Below, in pieces: positions 45,612 through 54,132 of a stretch of DNA of 64,000 nt (its first letter is position 1; every line of letters begins with the position of its first letter). Made by a program: the position numbers and the translations under genes. This DNA is from Shinella zoogloeoides (GTDB lineage: Bacteria; Pseudomonadota; Alphaproteobacteria; Rhizobiales; Rhizobiaceae). A model generated the notes under the pieces. The model searched no databases. It was given only the letters and a program-made list of their open reading frames with translations, and was not told where the DNA came from. The stretch is taken from assembly GCF_022682305.1 (NCBI RefSeq), contig NZ_CP093528.1, positions 3,113,501-3,177,500 on the forward strand, written 5' to 3'.

Positions 45612-47588
45612 TCAGCGTCGGAAGGCGACGACCGAAGGGCCGGCCCAACCGGCAAGGTAGCGCAGGAGATCATCCGGCGTCATGGCCGGGGCGAGCGCAT
45701 CGCCCTGACCGAGCGCGATGCCGAGCCTTTGCAAGCGTTCCACGTCCTCGCGCCGGTCGACACCCTCGGCGATCACCTCTGCGCCCATCTTCACCGCCAT
45801 CGCGCTGAGGCCCTGGATGATGCCACGGCTGCGCTCGCTGCGCGTCGCCTCCTCCACCAGCGTGCGCTCCAGCTTCAGCGTGCCGAAATCGAGATTGGCG
45901 AGGCGGTTGCGGCTGTCGATCGCGCGGCTGACATCGCTGGTCGCGAAGATGACCCCGGCATCGCGCAGCGAGCGGATGCTGACGAGGAACGCCTCGCCAT
46001 AGGTGGCGCTGCGCTTGCCCGTCAGCTCGATCTGCAGATGGCCGGGGCCAACCCTGTGGCGTTCCAGCAGCTCGAACAGCGACTGGGCGAAACCGGGCTG
46101 GGAGAACAGGTTTTCGGAGGCCTCGGCATAGATCCGCAGTTCGGCCTGCGTCGTGAGGCGGCCGAGCAGGTTGAAGGTCGAGCGCAGCAGGGAGAGCAGA
46201 AGCGCCGCGCCCTGGTTGATGCTGTCGGCGACCTCCATCACCTCCGCAGGTGCGATGGCGCCATAGGCATTGTGCGACCAGCGCGGCACGACCTTCACCG
46301 CACACAGCCGGCGCGACTGCAGATCGAACACCGGCTGGAAGGAGGCCTCGACGGCTCCCTCGACAATGGCGTGGGAAAGCGCATCCTCTAGATAGGTTCG
46401 CCGCTCGTATTCGATCAGGAGGCCGGCATTGAACGACTGGACGCAATTGCGCCCCGCGGACTTGGCCGCGTAGAGCGCAAGATCCGCATTGCGCATCAGC
46501 GCGTCGACCGGTTCGACGGAGCGCAGGTCCTCGACATGCGAATAGCCGGCGCTCGCCGAGACCTGAACGACATTGGCGTCGAGCGTCGCCGGCGCGGCGA
46601 TCTTCTGCACGGCGCGGGCGGCATAGTGGCGTGCGGTCTCGCGGTTGCCGGTGAGCACCACGGCGAATTCGTCGCCGCCGAAGCGGAAGGCGAAGGCGTG
46701 GTCGCTCTGGCGCACCGCCAGGAGGATCGCCGCGACGTGCTTCAACAACATGTCGCCCATGCCGTGGCCGAGCGTGTCGTTGACCTGCTTGAAGCCGTCG
46801 AGGTCGAAATAGATGACGGCGAAATCCGCGCCGGAGATCGCCTTCAGCGTGCGCAGCATGTCCTCGAAACTGGCGCGGTTGCCGATGCCGGTCAGGTGAT
46901 CCGTGCACAGCAGCTCATGCTTCTCCTCGATGCTCTCGTTGAGCCGGCGGTTAAGCCGGCGCGTGAGGAAAAGCTCGACCAGCACATAGACGACGGCGAT
47001 GACGCCGAGCGCCACATAGGCGATCTGGATGCGCTTGAGGTTGGTGACGCTTTGCAACTGGGTCTGCACCGCCATGTTGAGCCGCTGGCGGCGCGCCTTG
47101 TTCGCCGCGTCACTGAAGGCGATGACGCGCTCGCGATATTGCGTGGCGAAGAGATCGACGCCGCGATAGCTGCCGGCGACGCCGGGCTGCAAGGTGTTGA
47201 CCGCAGCCTCCAGCCGCGGCATGGCGCCGAGCAGCTCGCCGATCAGCGCCTCGTCAAGGTCGTCATCCGCCTGAACCTTCCGGTAGCTCTTCGTGCCCAT
47301 GACATTGACGCGGGACCACAGGAGGTCCAGCGCCAGTTGCACGTCCTTGGCCGCGACGCGCGGATCGCCCCGCGCGAAAAGCTCCGCCTTGCTGAAGAGC
47401 GTGTTCGCCTCCAGTTCGAGCCGGCTCGCCTCCTCCAATCGGGCGGAGAAGTGGAGCCGGTCGTTGATCCCGTCCGATATCTGCGCAAGGCTCAGATAGC
47501 TGACGGGAAGCATGATCAGGAACAGCGATAGGATGATCGGGAAGCGCAGCAGGGGCAGCCTTCCCAAGACCTTGCCGAGCAGGTTCAT
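45612..47588 (-). CDS. Membrane GGDEF protein with a degenerate EAL domain
   Basis: A 658-residue protein: helix at about 16-36, periplasmic helical region to about 188, second helix near 190-210, GGDEF domain 228-395 with an intact FRFGGDEFAVV, and an EAL-fold domain 400-650. The EAL part has lost its catalytic residues: CAVKVVPRW replaces GxEALxRW, ELTGKRS replaces E(I/L)TE, and the DDFGTGYS region reads SDVSRAIDSRNRL. It should synthesise c-di-GMP and possibly bind, but not cleave, it. Its ATG overlaps the stop of the gene before it, which encodes a secreted molybdopterin-fold protein. Confidence 0.88.
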   Translation of the reverse strand: MNLLGKVLGRLPLLRFPIILSLFLIMLPVSYLSLAQISDGINDRLHFSARLEEASRLELEANTLFSKAELFARGDPRVAAKDVQLALDLLWSRVNVMGTKSYRKVQADDDLDEALIGELLGAMPRLEAAVNTLQPGVAGSYRGVDLFATQYRERVIAFSDAANKARRQRLNMAVQTQLQSVTNLKRIQIAYVALGVIAVVYVLVELFLTRRLNRRLNESIEEKHELLCTDHLTGIGNRASFEDMLRTLKAISGADFAVIYFDLDGFKQVNDTLGHGMGDMLLKHVAAILLAVRQSDHAFAFRFGGDEFAVVLTGNRETARHYAARAVQKIAAPATLDANVVQVSASAGYSHVEDLRSVEPVDALMRNADLALYAAKSAGRNCVQSFNAGLLIEYERRTYLEDALSHAIVEGAVEASFQPVFDLQSRRLCAVKVVPRWSHNAYGAIAPAEVMEVADSINQGAALLLSLLRSTFNLLGRLTTQAELRIYAEASENLFSQPGFAQSLFELLERHRVGPGHLQIELTGKRSATYGEAFLVSIRSLRDAGVIFATSDVSRAIDSRNRLANLDFGTLKLERTLVEEATRSERSRGIIQGLSAMAVKMGAEVIAEGVDRREDVERLQRLGIALGQGDALAPAMTPDDLLRYLAGWAGPSVVAFRR

Positions 47589-48070
47589 TTTGCGACGAGT
47601 TCTTTCAGTTGCCAGACACTACGCGATTCATAGATCGGGTCGGTCAGCGCCGCGTTGTCGCTGCGCGGATAGACGATCCAGGTCGGCCCCTTGTCGCGCA
47701 CGGTCAGCGGCTTGCCGTCGACCTCCACCGCGGCGATGGCGCCGAGCGTCGCAAAATCCTCGGCCGGCACGTCGATCTCGTAATTGTCGAGCGCGACGGC
47801 GACATATTCCGCCGAGGCGAAGCCCGCCTGGTCGAGCAGCGACTGCATCAGCGGGCCGCGCACCTCATGCAGCTCCTCGCCGTCCGTGCCGGGCAAGGTG
47901 GTCTTGAAGGTCACGCTGCCGGCCTTCTCGATGGCCTCGGCGGTGATCTCGACCGTCTTGGCGCCATCGGCCGAGCGGATCGTGAAATACGGCTCATTTG
48001 CAAGGGCGGTCGTACAGGTCAGCGCCAGGCCGACGGCAAGGGCCGCAAGGGACTTGGTCATGGAAAGCAT
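47585..48070 (-). CDS. Secreted oxidoreductase molybdopterin-binding-fold protein (COG3915-like)
   Basis: A 161-residue protein with a signal peptide (LAALAVGLALTCTTALA). The body, VTFKTTLPGTDGEELHEVRGPLMQSLLDQAGF, VAVALDNYEIDVPAEDFATL and KGPTWIVYPRSDNA, resembles the small COG3915 proteins with a sulfite-oxidase-like fold but no obvious cofactor cysteine, so binding of molybdopterin is doubtful. AGGAGAAACGC precedes the ATG at 48070. Its stop overlaps the ATG of the GGDEF/degenerate-EAL gene by 4 bp, and a second GGDEF-EAL gene ends 22 bp upstream, so it may be a periplasmic input to c-di-GMP signalling. Confidence 0.72.
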   Translation of the reverse strand: MLSMTKSLAALAVGLALTCTTALANEPYFTIRSADGAKTVEITAEAIEKAGSVTFKTTLPGTDGEELHEVRGPLMQSLLDQAGFASAEYVAVALDNYEIDVPAEDFATLGAIAAVEVDGKPLTVRDKGPTWIVYPRSDNAALTDPIYESRSVWQLKELVAK

Positions 48071-48092
48071 GCGTTTCTCCTGGGTTGGGGGA

Positions 48093-50216
48093 TCATGTCG
48101 CGGCGTGCCGCGCGGTTTTCCGTTCGCCGGACGAGCGGCGACGCGGTGTCTCGAAGGGAACGACGGGAGCGGCGGCAACGGCATCGTAAAGGGCCTGCGC
48201 GCCGGCTTTCTCGATATAGTCGGTGATCTCGTCGGCCAGCAGCGGCTTGGAGTAGAAGTAGCCTTGCACGAGGTTGCAATCGAGCTTGCGTAGCGTGTTC
48301 AGTTCATCCTGCGTCTCGACGCCCTCGATGATGCAACTGATCTTCATGTCACGGCAGAGCGCGATGACCGACTTGACGATCTTGTAGCCGGTCGACACGG
48401 TGCTGATATTGCTGACGAAGCTGCGGTCGATCTTGATCTTGTCGAGCGGCAGCTTGTTGACCTGCGACAGCGTCGAATAGCCCGTCCCGAAGTCGTCGAG
48501 CGAGATTCCGGCGCCGAGGGCCTTCAGCGTCGTGACGGCCGTGACGAGCTGGTCGAAATCGCCGACGACGGCGGTTTCCGTGATCTCGAAATCGATGCGC
48601 TTGGGATCCAGCGGGCTGTTGTTGAGGATGCCGACAAGCCGCAGGACATTGTCCGGCGAACAGATGTCCTGCATGGACAGGTTGAAGGAGAGGCGCAGTT
48701 GCGGCGGCCAGGCCACCGCGGCGGCGAGCGCCTTGGAGAGCAGCACGCAGGTCAGACGGTTGGCCAGCCCCGCCCGCTCCGCAATCTGGATGAACTCCAC
48801 CGGGCTGACGCGCCCGAGCTGCCGGTTGTTCCATCGCGCCAGCGCCTCGAAGCCGATAGGCGTGCCGGTCGCGACGGCGACGATGGGCTGGAACACCAGG
48901 CTCAGTTCCTCCTCCAGGTCGGCCGTCTGCAGCTCCTGCTCGACGAGCGAGTGCCGGCGGATCGTATCCTGATGGGCGAAGGAGAAGAGGTTGGTATGGC
49001 CGCGCCGCTGGCTCTGCTTGGCGCTGATCAGCGCATATTCGGCCGCTTCGTGGATCTGCTGCGCGCCGCCGGAAACGGTGGCCGACGAGGCAAGGCCGAT
49101 GGTCGCGGTGATATGGGCCGTCACGCCATTGACGCAGTAAGGCGCCTCGAGCGCGGCGCAGATCGCCTCGGACCGCTCGAGCATCCCGGCGCTTGCGGCC
49201 CAGGGCGCGACACCGACGAGGCCGAATTCGTCGCCGGCCAGACGGAAGACAGCGAAGCTTTCCCCCGCGCCCTCCAGCAACCGCCGCGCCACCTCGATCA
49301 GGACCTGGTCGCCCCCGCGATGACCGAAGGCGTCGTTGACGACATGGAAGCCGTCGAGGTCGAGCACGCCGATGAAGAGATCGCCGGCGCCTTGCTCAAG
49401 GTCGCGAAAGCGGCTCTCGATTTCCACGAGGAAGCTGTGGCGATTAGGCAGCTTGGTCAGCGTGTCATGGTTGGCGAGCCAGAGATTGTGCGCATCGAGC
49501 ACCTCCATCGCAGCCTGCTTGTCGAGGATGCTGCGCCGGGAGCGGATGAGGCTGGCGAAGGCCGCGTAGTTGATGGCCAGGATGATCATCATGATGAGCG
49601 AGACGAGGGCGACGTTCACCGCGATCGCCATGAAGGAGCGGTTGCCGCTATCGGCGAAGAAAAGGACGAAGGGGATATTGACGACGGCCGACACCAGGAG
49701 CGCCGCGCGCGGCAGGTGCATGAGGCAGAAGATACAGCCGATCACCGTGATGCCGATGAAGAAGGCAACCTGGCCCTGCATATGCGCCGTCCCGTAGGAA
49801 TAGAGCGCCAGCCCCCAGAAGACGAAGACCGCCGCAAGCAGACCGGCAAGCAGCGTGGTGCCTGCCAGCATCCGCCGGGCCTCGGCATAGGTCGGCACCG
49901 TACCCGCCCGCCGAATCCATTTGATGAAGCGAAACGAGCAGAGCAGGGTGAAGACGCCGGGAACGTAGATCGTCAGCAGCCGCGGCTCCACGTCCATGTA
50001 GGAATAGGCGACCATCCAGGCATTTGCGAGCAGGATCAGATAGAGAAGCGGAATCTGCTTCCTGAGCGACTGGTACTGGGCGATGGCCAGCTCCTCGCGC
50101 TCGCCCTGTTCGCTCGTCCGGCGAAAGACACTGACGATCTGGTCGAGTAGCCCGGCCTCTGCGAACTCGATGTCCTGCGGACGGCTCGCTTCCGTTGTTT
50201 TCACGCGCACGCTCAA
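48093..50216 (-). CDS. Polytopic membrane GGDEF-EAL protein
   Basis: A 707-residue protein with about six helices between residues 55 and 235 (MASE-like sensor), then GGDEF at 255-430 and EAL at 440-685. The cyclase motif is FRLAGDEFGLV; AGDEF can be active, but the RxxD inhibition site is missing. The EAL part keeps GFEALARW, EITETAV, DDFGTGYS, KIDRSFV and EGVET, so phosphodiesterase activity is expected. It heads a three-gene minus-strand run with the molybdopterin-fold protein and the second GGDEF protein. Confidence 0.88.
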   Translation of the reverse strand: MSVRVKTTEASRPQDIEFAEAGLLDQIVSVFRRTSEQGEREELAIAQYQSLRKQIPLLYLILLANAWMVAYSYMDVEPRLLTIYVPGVFTLLCSFRFIKWIRRAGTVPTYAEARRMLAGTTLLAGLLAAVFVFWGLALYSYGTAHMQGQVAFFIGITVIGCIFCLMHLPRAALLVSAVVNIPFVLFFADSGNRSFMAIAVNVALVSLIMMIILAINYAAFASLIRSRRSILDKQAAMEVLDAHNLWLANHDTLTKLPNRHSFLVEIESRFRDLEQGAGDLFIGVLDLDGFHVVNDAFGHRGGDQVLIEVARRLLEGAGESFAVFRLAGDEFGLVGVAPWAASAGMLERSEAICAALEAPYCVNGVTAHITATIGLASSATVSGGAQQIHEAAEYALISAKQSQRRGHTNLFSFAHQDTIRRHSLVEQELQTADLEEELSLVFQPIVAVATGTPIGFEALARWNNRQLGRVSPVEFIQIAERAGLANRLTCVLLSKALAAAVAWPPQLRLSFNLSMQDICSPDNVLRLVGILNNSPLDPKRIDFEITETAVVGDFDQLVTAVTTLKALGAGISLDDFGTGYSTLSQVNKLPLDKIKIDRSFVSNISTVSTGYKIVKSVIALCRDMKISCIIEGVETQDELNTLRKLDCNLVQGYFYSKPLLADEITDYIEKAGAQALYDAVAAAPVVPFETPRRRSSGERKTARHAAT

Positions 50217-50727
50217 ATTCTCCCTGCCGGTTCGGGAACGCGCCTGCGGCGGGAGACGGCGATGAAGAGCTGCTTATTCCACATCTACAAGGCTCCACTC
50301 GATCGGCGGATGCCGGGCGGGAACCGTTCTGCCGGCGTTCATCCGCCTGCATCCGCCGGGGCATTCCGCTGGTCGCCTGGGGTTGCCGGTCCGGGAACGG
50401 CGCGCCCCTTGCGATCGCAAGACGCACCTCGCGCCATCATGAAGCAAAGGTGTTGGTTGGGGCGGAAGCTCATTCCCGCCTGCTCTGCCGCCGGTGCACT
50501 GGGTCACGTCCGGCAAGTGAGGCCGATCGTCGGTGGCGGACATTAACATGAGGTAAAAAATCCAAGCAAATCCAGAAGCGACCGCTAATTTATCAATGTT
50601 AAATGGCCCTTGTAGCATTTATTATCAATACATATTCAGGGGAAACTTTATAATTAATTCATAATTAACCAAAATATCTCGTTCTATTCGAGTATTATGC
50701 GTAATAACTCCAGCAACAGGCCGGACG
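50217..50727. other. Long gap with AT-rich promoter zone
   Basis: This 511-bp gap separates divergent transcripts. Bases 50217-50560 are GC-rich with only an unconvincing 114-codon minus-strand frame. Bases 50575-50727 are strongly AT-rich and probably contain promoters for the small ORF and the chemoreceptor downstream. I see no structured RNA that I can name. Confidence 0.5.
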
Positions 50728-50925
50728 ATGCAGAATATATTGAAATTTACACGTAAGGAGCCACCCATCGGCGGAGACCAAGAGGGCAGAGATGCCGATA
50801 CAGTCCTGCGCTCGATGGCGGTCGTCACCCAGCAACTCGAACGAATGCTTGATGTATTGCGCGAAAACGCACGGCAGGAATCAACGATCACGCAGACCGA
50901 GCTGGGTCAGACGCCCGGAAAATAG
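50728..50925 (+). CDS. Small hypothetical protein with an amphipathic helix
   Basis: A 65-residue frame: MQNILKFTRKEPP, a polar linker and then VLRSMAVVTQQLERMLDVLRENARQE, which would form one amphipathic helix. An AGGCCGGAC lies just before the ATG, and an AT-rich promoter-like zone precedes it. I do not recognise a family. It is followed after 184 bp by the chemoreceptor gene on the same strand. Confidence 0.4.
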   Translation: MQNILKFTRKEPPIGGDQEGRDADTVLRSMAVVTQQLERMLDVLRENARQESTITQTELGQTPGK

Positions 50926-51109
50926 TTTGCCGGGACGGAGAGTTCCCGCAAGCCCGCACCGAATACATCAGCCACCGGGCCATCTTGCTGGCTGAAGACA
51001 AAATCCCGGCCCGCAAACATGAAACGGCGGGCATCTCATCGTAATCGCATGAGGCGGTTTCATCGACCCTATGATGGGGGTTCAACCTTTCATCCTTTGG
51101 GGACAGATA

Positions 51110-53047
51110 ATGAAGCACGTTCCAATTATTGGAAAATTCCTGGCGATCTTCGCGCTGTTCGGCGTCTTTGCCCTGGCGATAGCCGCATACTCCGCCATGC
51201 AGATCAAGAGCGTGGACACGGCGTATAGCGACGTTCTTGCCAATGAGAGCAGCGCTGCGCTTATCCTCGTCAATGCCGGCAGGGCACTGCAGAACGGGCG
51301 CGCCGCGATCGCCGACATGGTCATGGCCGCCACCAGGGAAGACACCGAATCCGCAGACGCCGAAATGAAGGCGATCAAGGCCGACTACGCCGCCCTGATG
51401 GACAAGACAATATCGCTGCTGCCGTCCGACACGCGCCTTCCGGCGCTGAAGGCCGATGGCCTGGCGCTTTTCGACAAGGACTGCAAGGGCGCGATCGACC
51501 TCGGCCGCGTGGCGCTCGATCCCGCCGGCGTCACCGCATCGCAGAAGATCTTCAATACCGAATGCCGGCCGGTCTTCAACGGCGTGACCACACGCTTCGC
51601 CGAAACGGCCAATGCGATCAACGAGGGCAATCTGAAGCTGAGCGACATACTGACGGAGCGCAGCAATTCGATCGCCATCATTTCGGTCGTCGCGGTCGTG
51701 GCGGGCTTCCTTGTCGTCCTGTCCGTCGGCTATGTGGCGATCCGCTCCTGGCTGGCCCGTCCCATCCGGGGCCTTGCCGACACGATGGAGACACTGGCCA
51801 ACGGTGACCTCACCGCCACCATCGACGGCACGGACCGCCGCGACGAAGTCGGCGTGATGGCGCGTGCCGTCGAGATCTTCAAGACGAACGGCCTCAAGGC
51901 GCGCCAGCTGGAAGGCGAGGCGGAAAACGCGCGCGCGCAGAGCGAGACGGAGCGCGCCCGCGTCGCCGAACTCGACCGCCAGCGCGCCGCCGAAATGAGC
52001 GAGGCGACGGCCGGGCTTGCCGAAGGCCTCAAGCGCCTGTCCGGCGGGGACCTGAGTTCCCAACTCACCAAGCCGTTCGCCGCCGACTTCGAGGGGCTGC
52101 GCAGCGACTTCAACGCCGCCGTCTCGACCTTGCGCGAAACCATCGCCTCCGTCGCCGCCTCGACCAGCGCGATCGACAGCGGCGCACGCGAGCTGAGCCA
52201 GAGTGCGAACGACCTGTCCCGGAGGACCGAACAGCAGGCCGCCTCCCTCGAGGAAACCGCCGCCGCCCTCGACCAGATCACCAGCAATGTCGCCAACTCG
52301 ACCCAGCGCACCGAGGAAGCCCGTTCGGTCGCCATCGAGGCGAACCAGTCGGCGCAGAAATCCGGCATGGTCGTTGCCCGCGCCGTCAGCGCCATGCAGC
52401 GTATCGAGCAGTCGTCGAGCCAGATCTCCAACATCATCGGCGTGATCGACGAGATCGCCTTCCAGACCAACCTGCTGGCGCTGAACGCCGGCGTGGAAGC
52501 GGCGCGCGCCGGTGAAGCCGGCAAGGGCTTCGCCGTCGTGGCGCAGGAAGTGCGCGAGCTGGCGCAGCGCTCGGCACAGGCCGCCAAGGAGATCAAGGAC
52601 CTCATCCGCACCTCCGCCGATGAAGTCGAAAGCGGCGTGAAGCTGGTGACGGAGACGGGAGAGGCCCTGAAGGTCATCGAGATGCATGTCGTTTCGATCA
52701 ACAGCCAGCTCGACGCCATTGCCGTCTCGGCCAAGGAGCAGTCCGTCGGGCTTAGCGAGGTCAATGTGGCGGTGAACCAGATGGACCAGGTGACCCAGCA
52801 GAACGCCGCCATGGTCGAGGAAGCGACGGCCGCGAGCGCCTCGCTCGCCTCGGAAGCCGAAACGCTGCGTCACCTCGTCTCGGGCTTCCAGTATGGCGGC
52901 CGGGATGAGAGCCGTTCCGCACCCGTCGCGGCCTCGGCCGACCGGACCTCCGTTCCCTCGCCCGCCCGGCGTCTCGTCGGCCGCATCACCTCGGCGCTCG
53001 GCGCCGGCAGCGCCGCCTCCAAGGCGGATAGCTGGGAGGAGTTCTGA
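51110..53047 (+). CDS. Methyl-accepting chemotaxis protein
   Basis: A 645-residue chemoreceptor. Helix at 10-30, a helical periplasmic sensor with two cysteines ([11 protein letters not shown] near 124 and [10 protein letters not shown] near 151), second helix at 188-211, HAMP near 212-265 ([23 protein letters not shown]), a second HAMP-like unit ([13 protein letters not shown]) and the signalling tip [54 protein letters not shown], which binds CheA/CheW. It ends in a DSWEEF pentapeptide that fits a CheR/CheB tether. The ATG at 51110 follows GGGGACAGATA. A terminator follows. Confidence 0.95.
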   Translation: MKHVPIIGKFLAIFALFGVFALAIAAYSAMQIKSVDTAYSDVLANESSAALILVNAGRALQNGRAAIADMVMAATREDTESADAEMKAIKADYAALMDKTISLLPSDTRLPALKADGLALFDKDCKGAIDLGRVALDPAGVTASQKIFNTECRPVFNGVTTRFAETANAINEGNLKLSDILTERSNSIAIISVVAVVAGFLVVLSVGYVAIRSWLARPIRGLADTMETLANGDLTATIDGTDRRDEVGVMARAVEIFKTNGLKARQLEGEAENARAQSETERARVAELDRQRAAEMSEATAGLAEGLKRLSGGDLSSQLTKPFAADFEGLRSDFNAAVSTLRETIASVAASTSAIDSGARELSQSANDLSRRTEQQAASLEETAAALDQITSNVANSTQRTEEARSVAIEANQSAQKSGMVVARAVSAMQRIEQSSSQISNIIGVIDEIAFQTNLLALNAGVEAARAGEAGKGFAVVAQEVRELAQRSAQAAKEIKDLIRTSADEVESGVKLVTETGEALKVIEMHVVSINSQLDAIAVSAKEQSVGLSEVNVAVNQMDQVTQQNAAMVEEATAASASLASEAETLRHLVSGFQYGGRDESRSAPVAASADRTSVPSPARRLVGRITSALGAGSAASKADSWEEF

Positions 53048-53097
53048 GCCACCGGCCCGGCACGCCATCCCTCCCCTGGCCACTGGCCGAAAACAAA

Positions 53098-53123
53098 AAA
53101 GCCCCGGCGCAAACCGGGGCTTT
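53098..53123. terminator. Rho-independent terminator after the first chemoreceptor
   Basis: AAAGCCCCGG and CCGGGGCTTT are perfect 10-bp inverted copies around a CGCAAA loop, 50 bp after the chemoreceptor stop. T and A tracts on both sides would let it work in both directions. Confidence 0.85.
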
Positions 53124-53273
53124 CCAACGTCTGGCCTCATGAGCCAGAGAAAATGCCGATGCAGAGGAACTGACGCCGGGGGGACGCCAGCTGCATCGAA
53201 CATGTTCACTATGACTAAAATAAAGTCGGGCAAAAAGAAACGTTTACGCAATCACGTGTCGTATTTGACTCCG

Positions 53274-53375
53274 TCACGCCGAAGTCACGCAGGCGGCGCT
53301 GCCGGCGCCGAACGCCTCGGCGAGGCGGCCGACGAGACGGCGGGAGCGGGGAAGCGTCCCCGGATCGCCGGTTCC
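53274..53375 (-). pseudogene. Remnant of a chemoreceptor C-terminus, inverted relative to 51110-53047
   Basis: On the minus strand a stop-bounded frame of 33 codons reads PRSRRLVGRLAEAFGAGSAA and ends in TGA, without a start codon. It matches the tail of the neighbouring chemoreceptor ([18 protein letters not shown]). At DNA level 53291-53339 is the reverse complement of 52970-53018 with six mismatches in 49 bp. The pentapeptide end is lost (CVTSA instead of SWEEF). It lies downstream of and in the same direction as the second chemoreceptor gene, so it is likely debris from a duplication and inversion. Confidence 0.65.
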
Positions 53376-53745
53376 TCACGGTCAGCGAATAGATCAGGCA
53401 TCCCGAACGTATCGTTACGGAAGGCGCCGGTCGATTGACCTAGCGTAACCCTATGGCTAGAGGCTCGCCGGCGCGCAGCGGCGACCCCTCCGAATACCGG
53501 ATCGATGGCGCGGACAACGTATGGAGCGCCGCGCCGGCATCTCCTGAACAGACGGATGAATCTGCAACCGCGCCGGCAACGGCAGCGAAGGATTCCCCGG
53601 TTCCGTCATACCCGAGATAGCGGCCTTCCCCCATGAGCCGCTTAACCGGAAAGGCTCCCCCCATCCCCGCCTTTCCTTCGAGAAGAGTGCGCCCCCGGAG
53701 CCAGGGGGCGCGCTCACGCCCTGCCCAAACGATATGGAGAATGAA

Positions 53746-54009
53746 ATGAGAAAGATTCTTGTCGCGGTTGCGATGGTTCCGCTGCTGGCGCTCGGCGCTT
53801 GCGGAAAGAGCGAGGAATGCACCCCGGAGCTTGCCCAGAAGAAGACCGAGGAGCTGACCAAGACCATTCAGGAAATCGTGACGAAGGACCCGACCAAGGG
53901 CGCGGCGGCCCTGACGAAGATGCAGGAAATGACGACGAAATACGCCAATGCGGACGAAAAGGAAGCCTGCAAGGCGATCGACGAGCTTCTGGCCTCCATC
54001 AAGGAATAA
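53746..54009 (+). CDS. Small secreted lipoprotein
   Basis: An 87-residue protein with a lipoprotein signal (VAVAMVPLLALGAC, lipobox LGAC at the cysteine near residue 20) and a charged helical body ECTPELAQKKTEELTKTIQEIV and MTTKYANADEKEACKAIDELLASI with two more cysteines that may pair. The ATG at 53746 follows GGAG at 6 bp; the ATG at 53734 is less likely. I know no function; it is encoded alone between a terminator and the convergent second chemoreceptor. Confidence 0.78.
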   Translation: MRKILVAVAMVPLLALGACGKSEECTPELAQKKTEELTKTIQEIVTKDPTKGAAALTKMQEMTTKYANADEKEACKAIDELLASIKE

Positions 54010-54071
54010 TGCGCTCGGCCCTGCGGCCTACGCGCCCACGATGGCGCGTCCCGCCGAACGGATCATGACGG

Positions 54072-54104
54072 AAGCGCGCCCCGGGGCCGGGGCGCGCTTT
54101 TTTT
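54072..54104. terminator. Rho-independent terminator between lipoprotein and second chemoreceptor
   Basis: AAGCGCGCCCC pairs with GGGGCGCGCTT (11 bp) around a six-base loop and runs into seven T residues on the + strand. It ends 28 bp before the stop of the convergent chemoreceptor gene. Confidence 0.88.
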
Positions 54105-54132
54105 CATTTGCCCGCAGAGGTGGCCGCGACGA

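Noticed and set aside
50274-50618. 114-codon minus-strand frame upstream of the chemoreceptor
   Set aside because: Starts in the AT-rich promoter zone and shows no protein-like pattern.
53198-53207. Perfect palindrome GAACATGTTC
   Set aside because: It looks like a gammaproteobacterial or Gram-positive LexA-type half-site, but alphaproteobacterial LexA uses direct GTTC repeats; no SOS gene is adjacent.
50888-53251. 787-codon antisense frame across the first chemoreceptor
   Set aside because: Shadow of the chemoreceptor, whose domains are unambiguous on the other strand.
53440-53664. 74-codon minus-strand frame between the chemoreceptors
   Set aside because: No domain, no ribosome site, composition as expected from GC-rich noncoding sequence.
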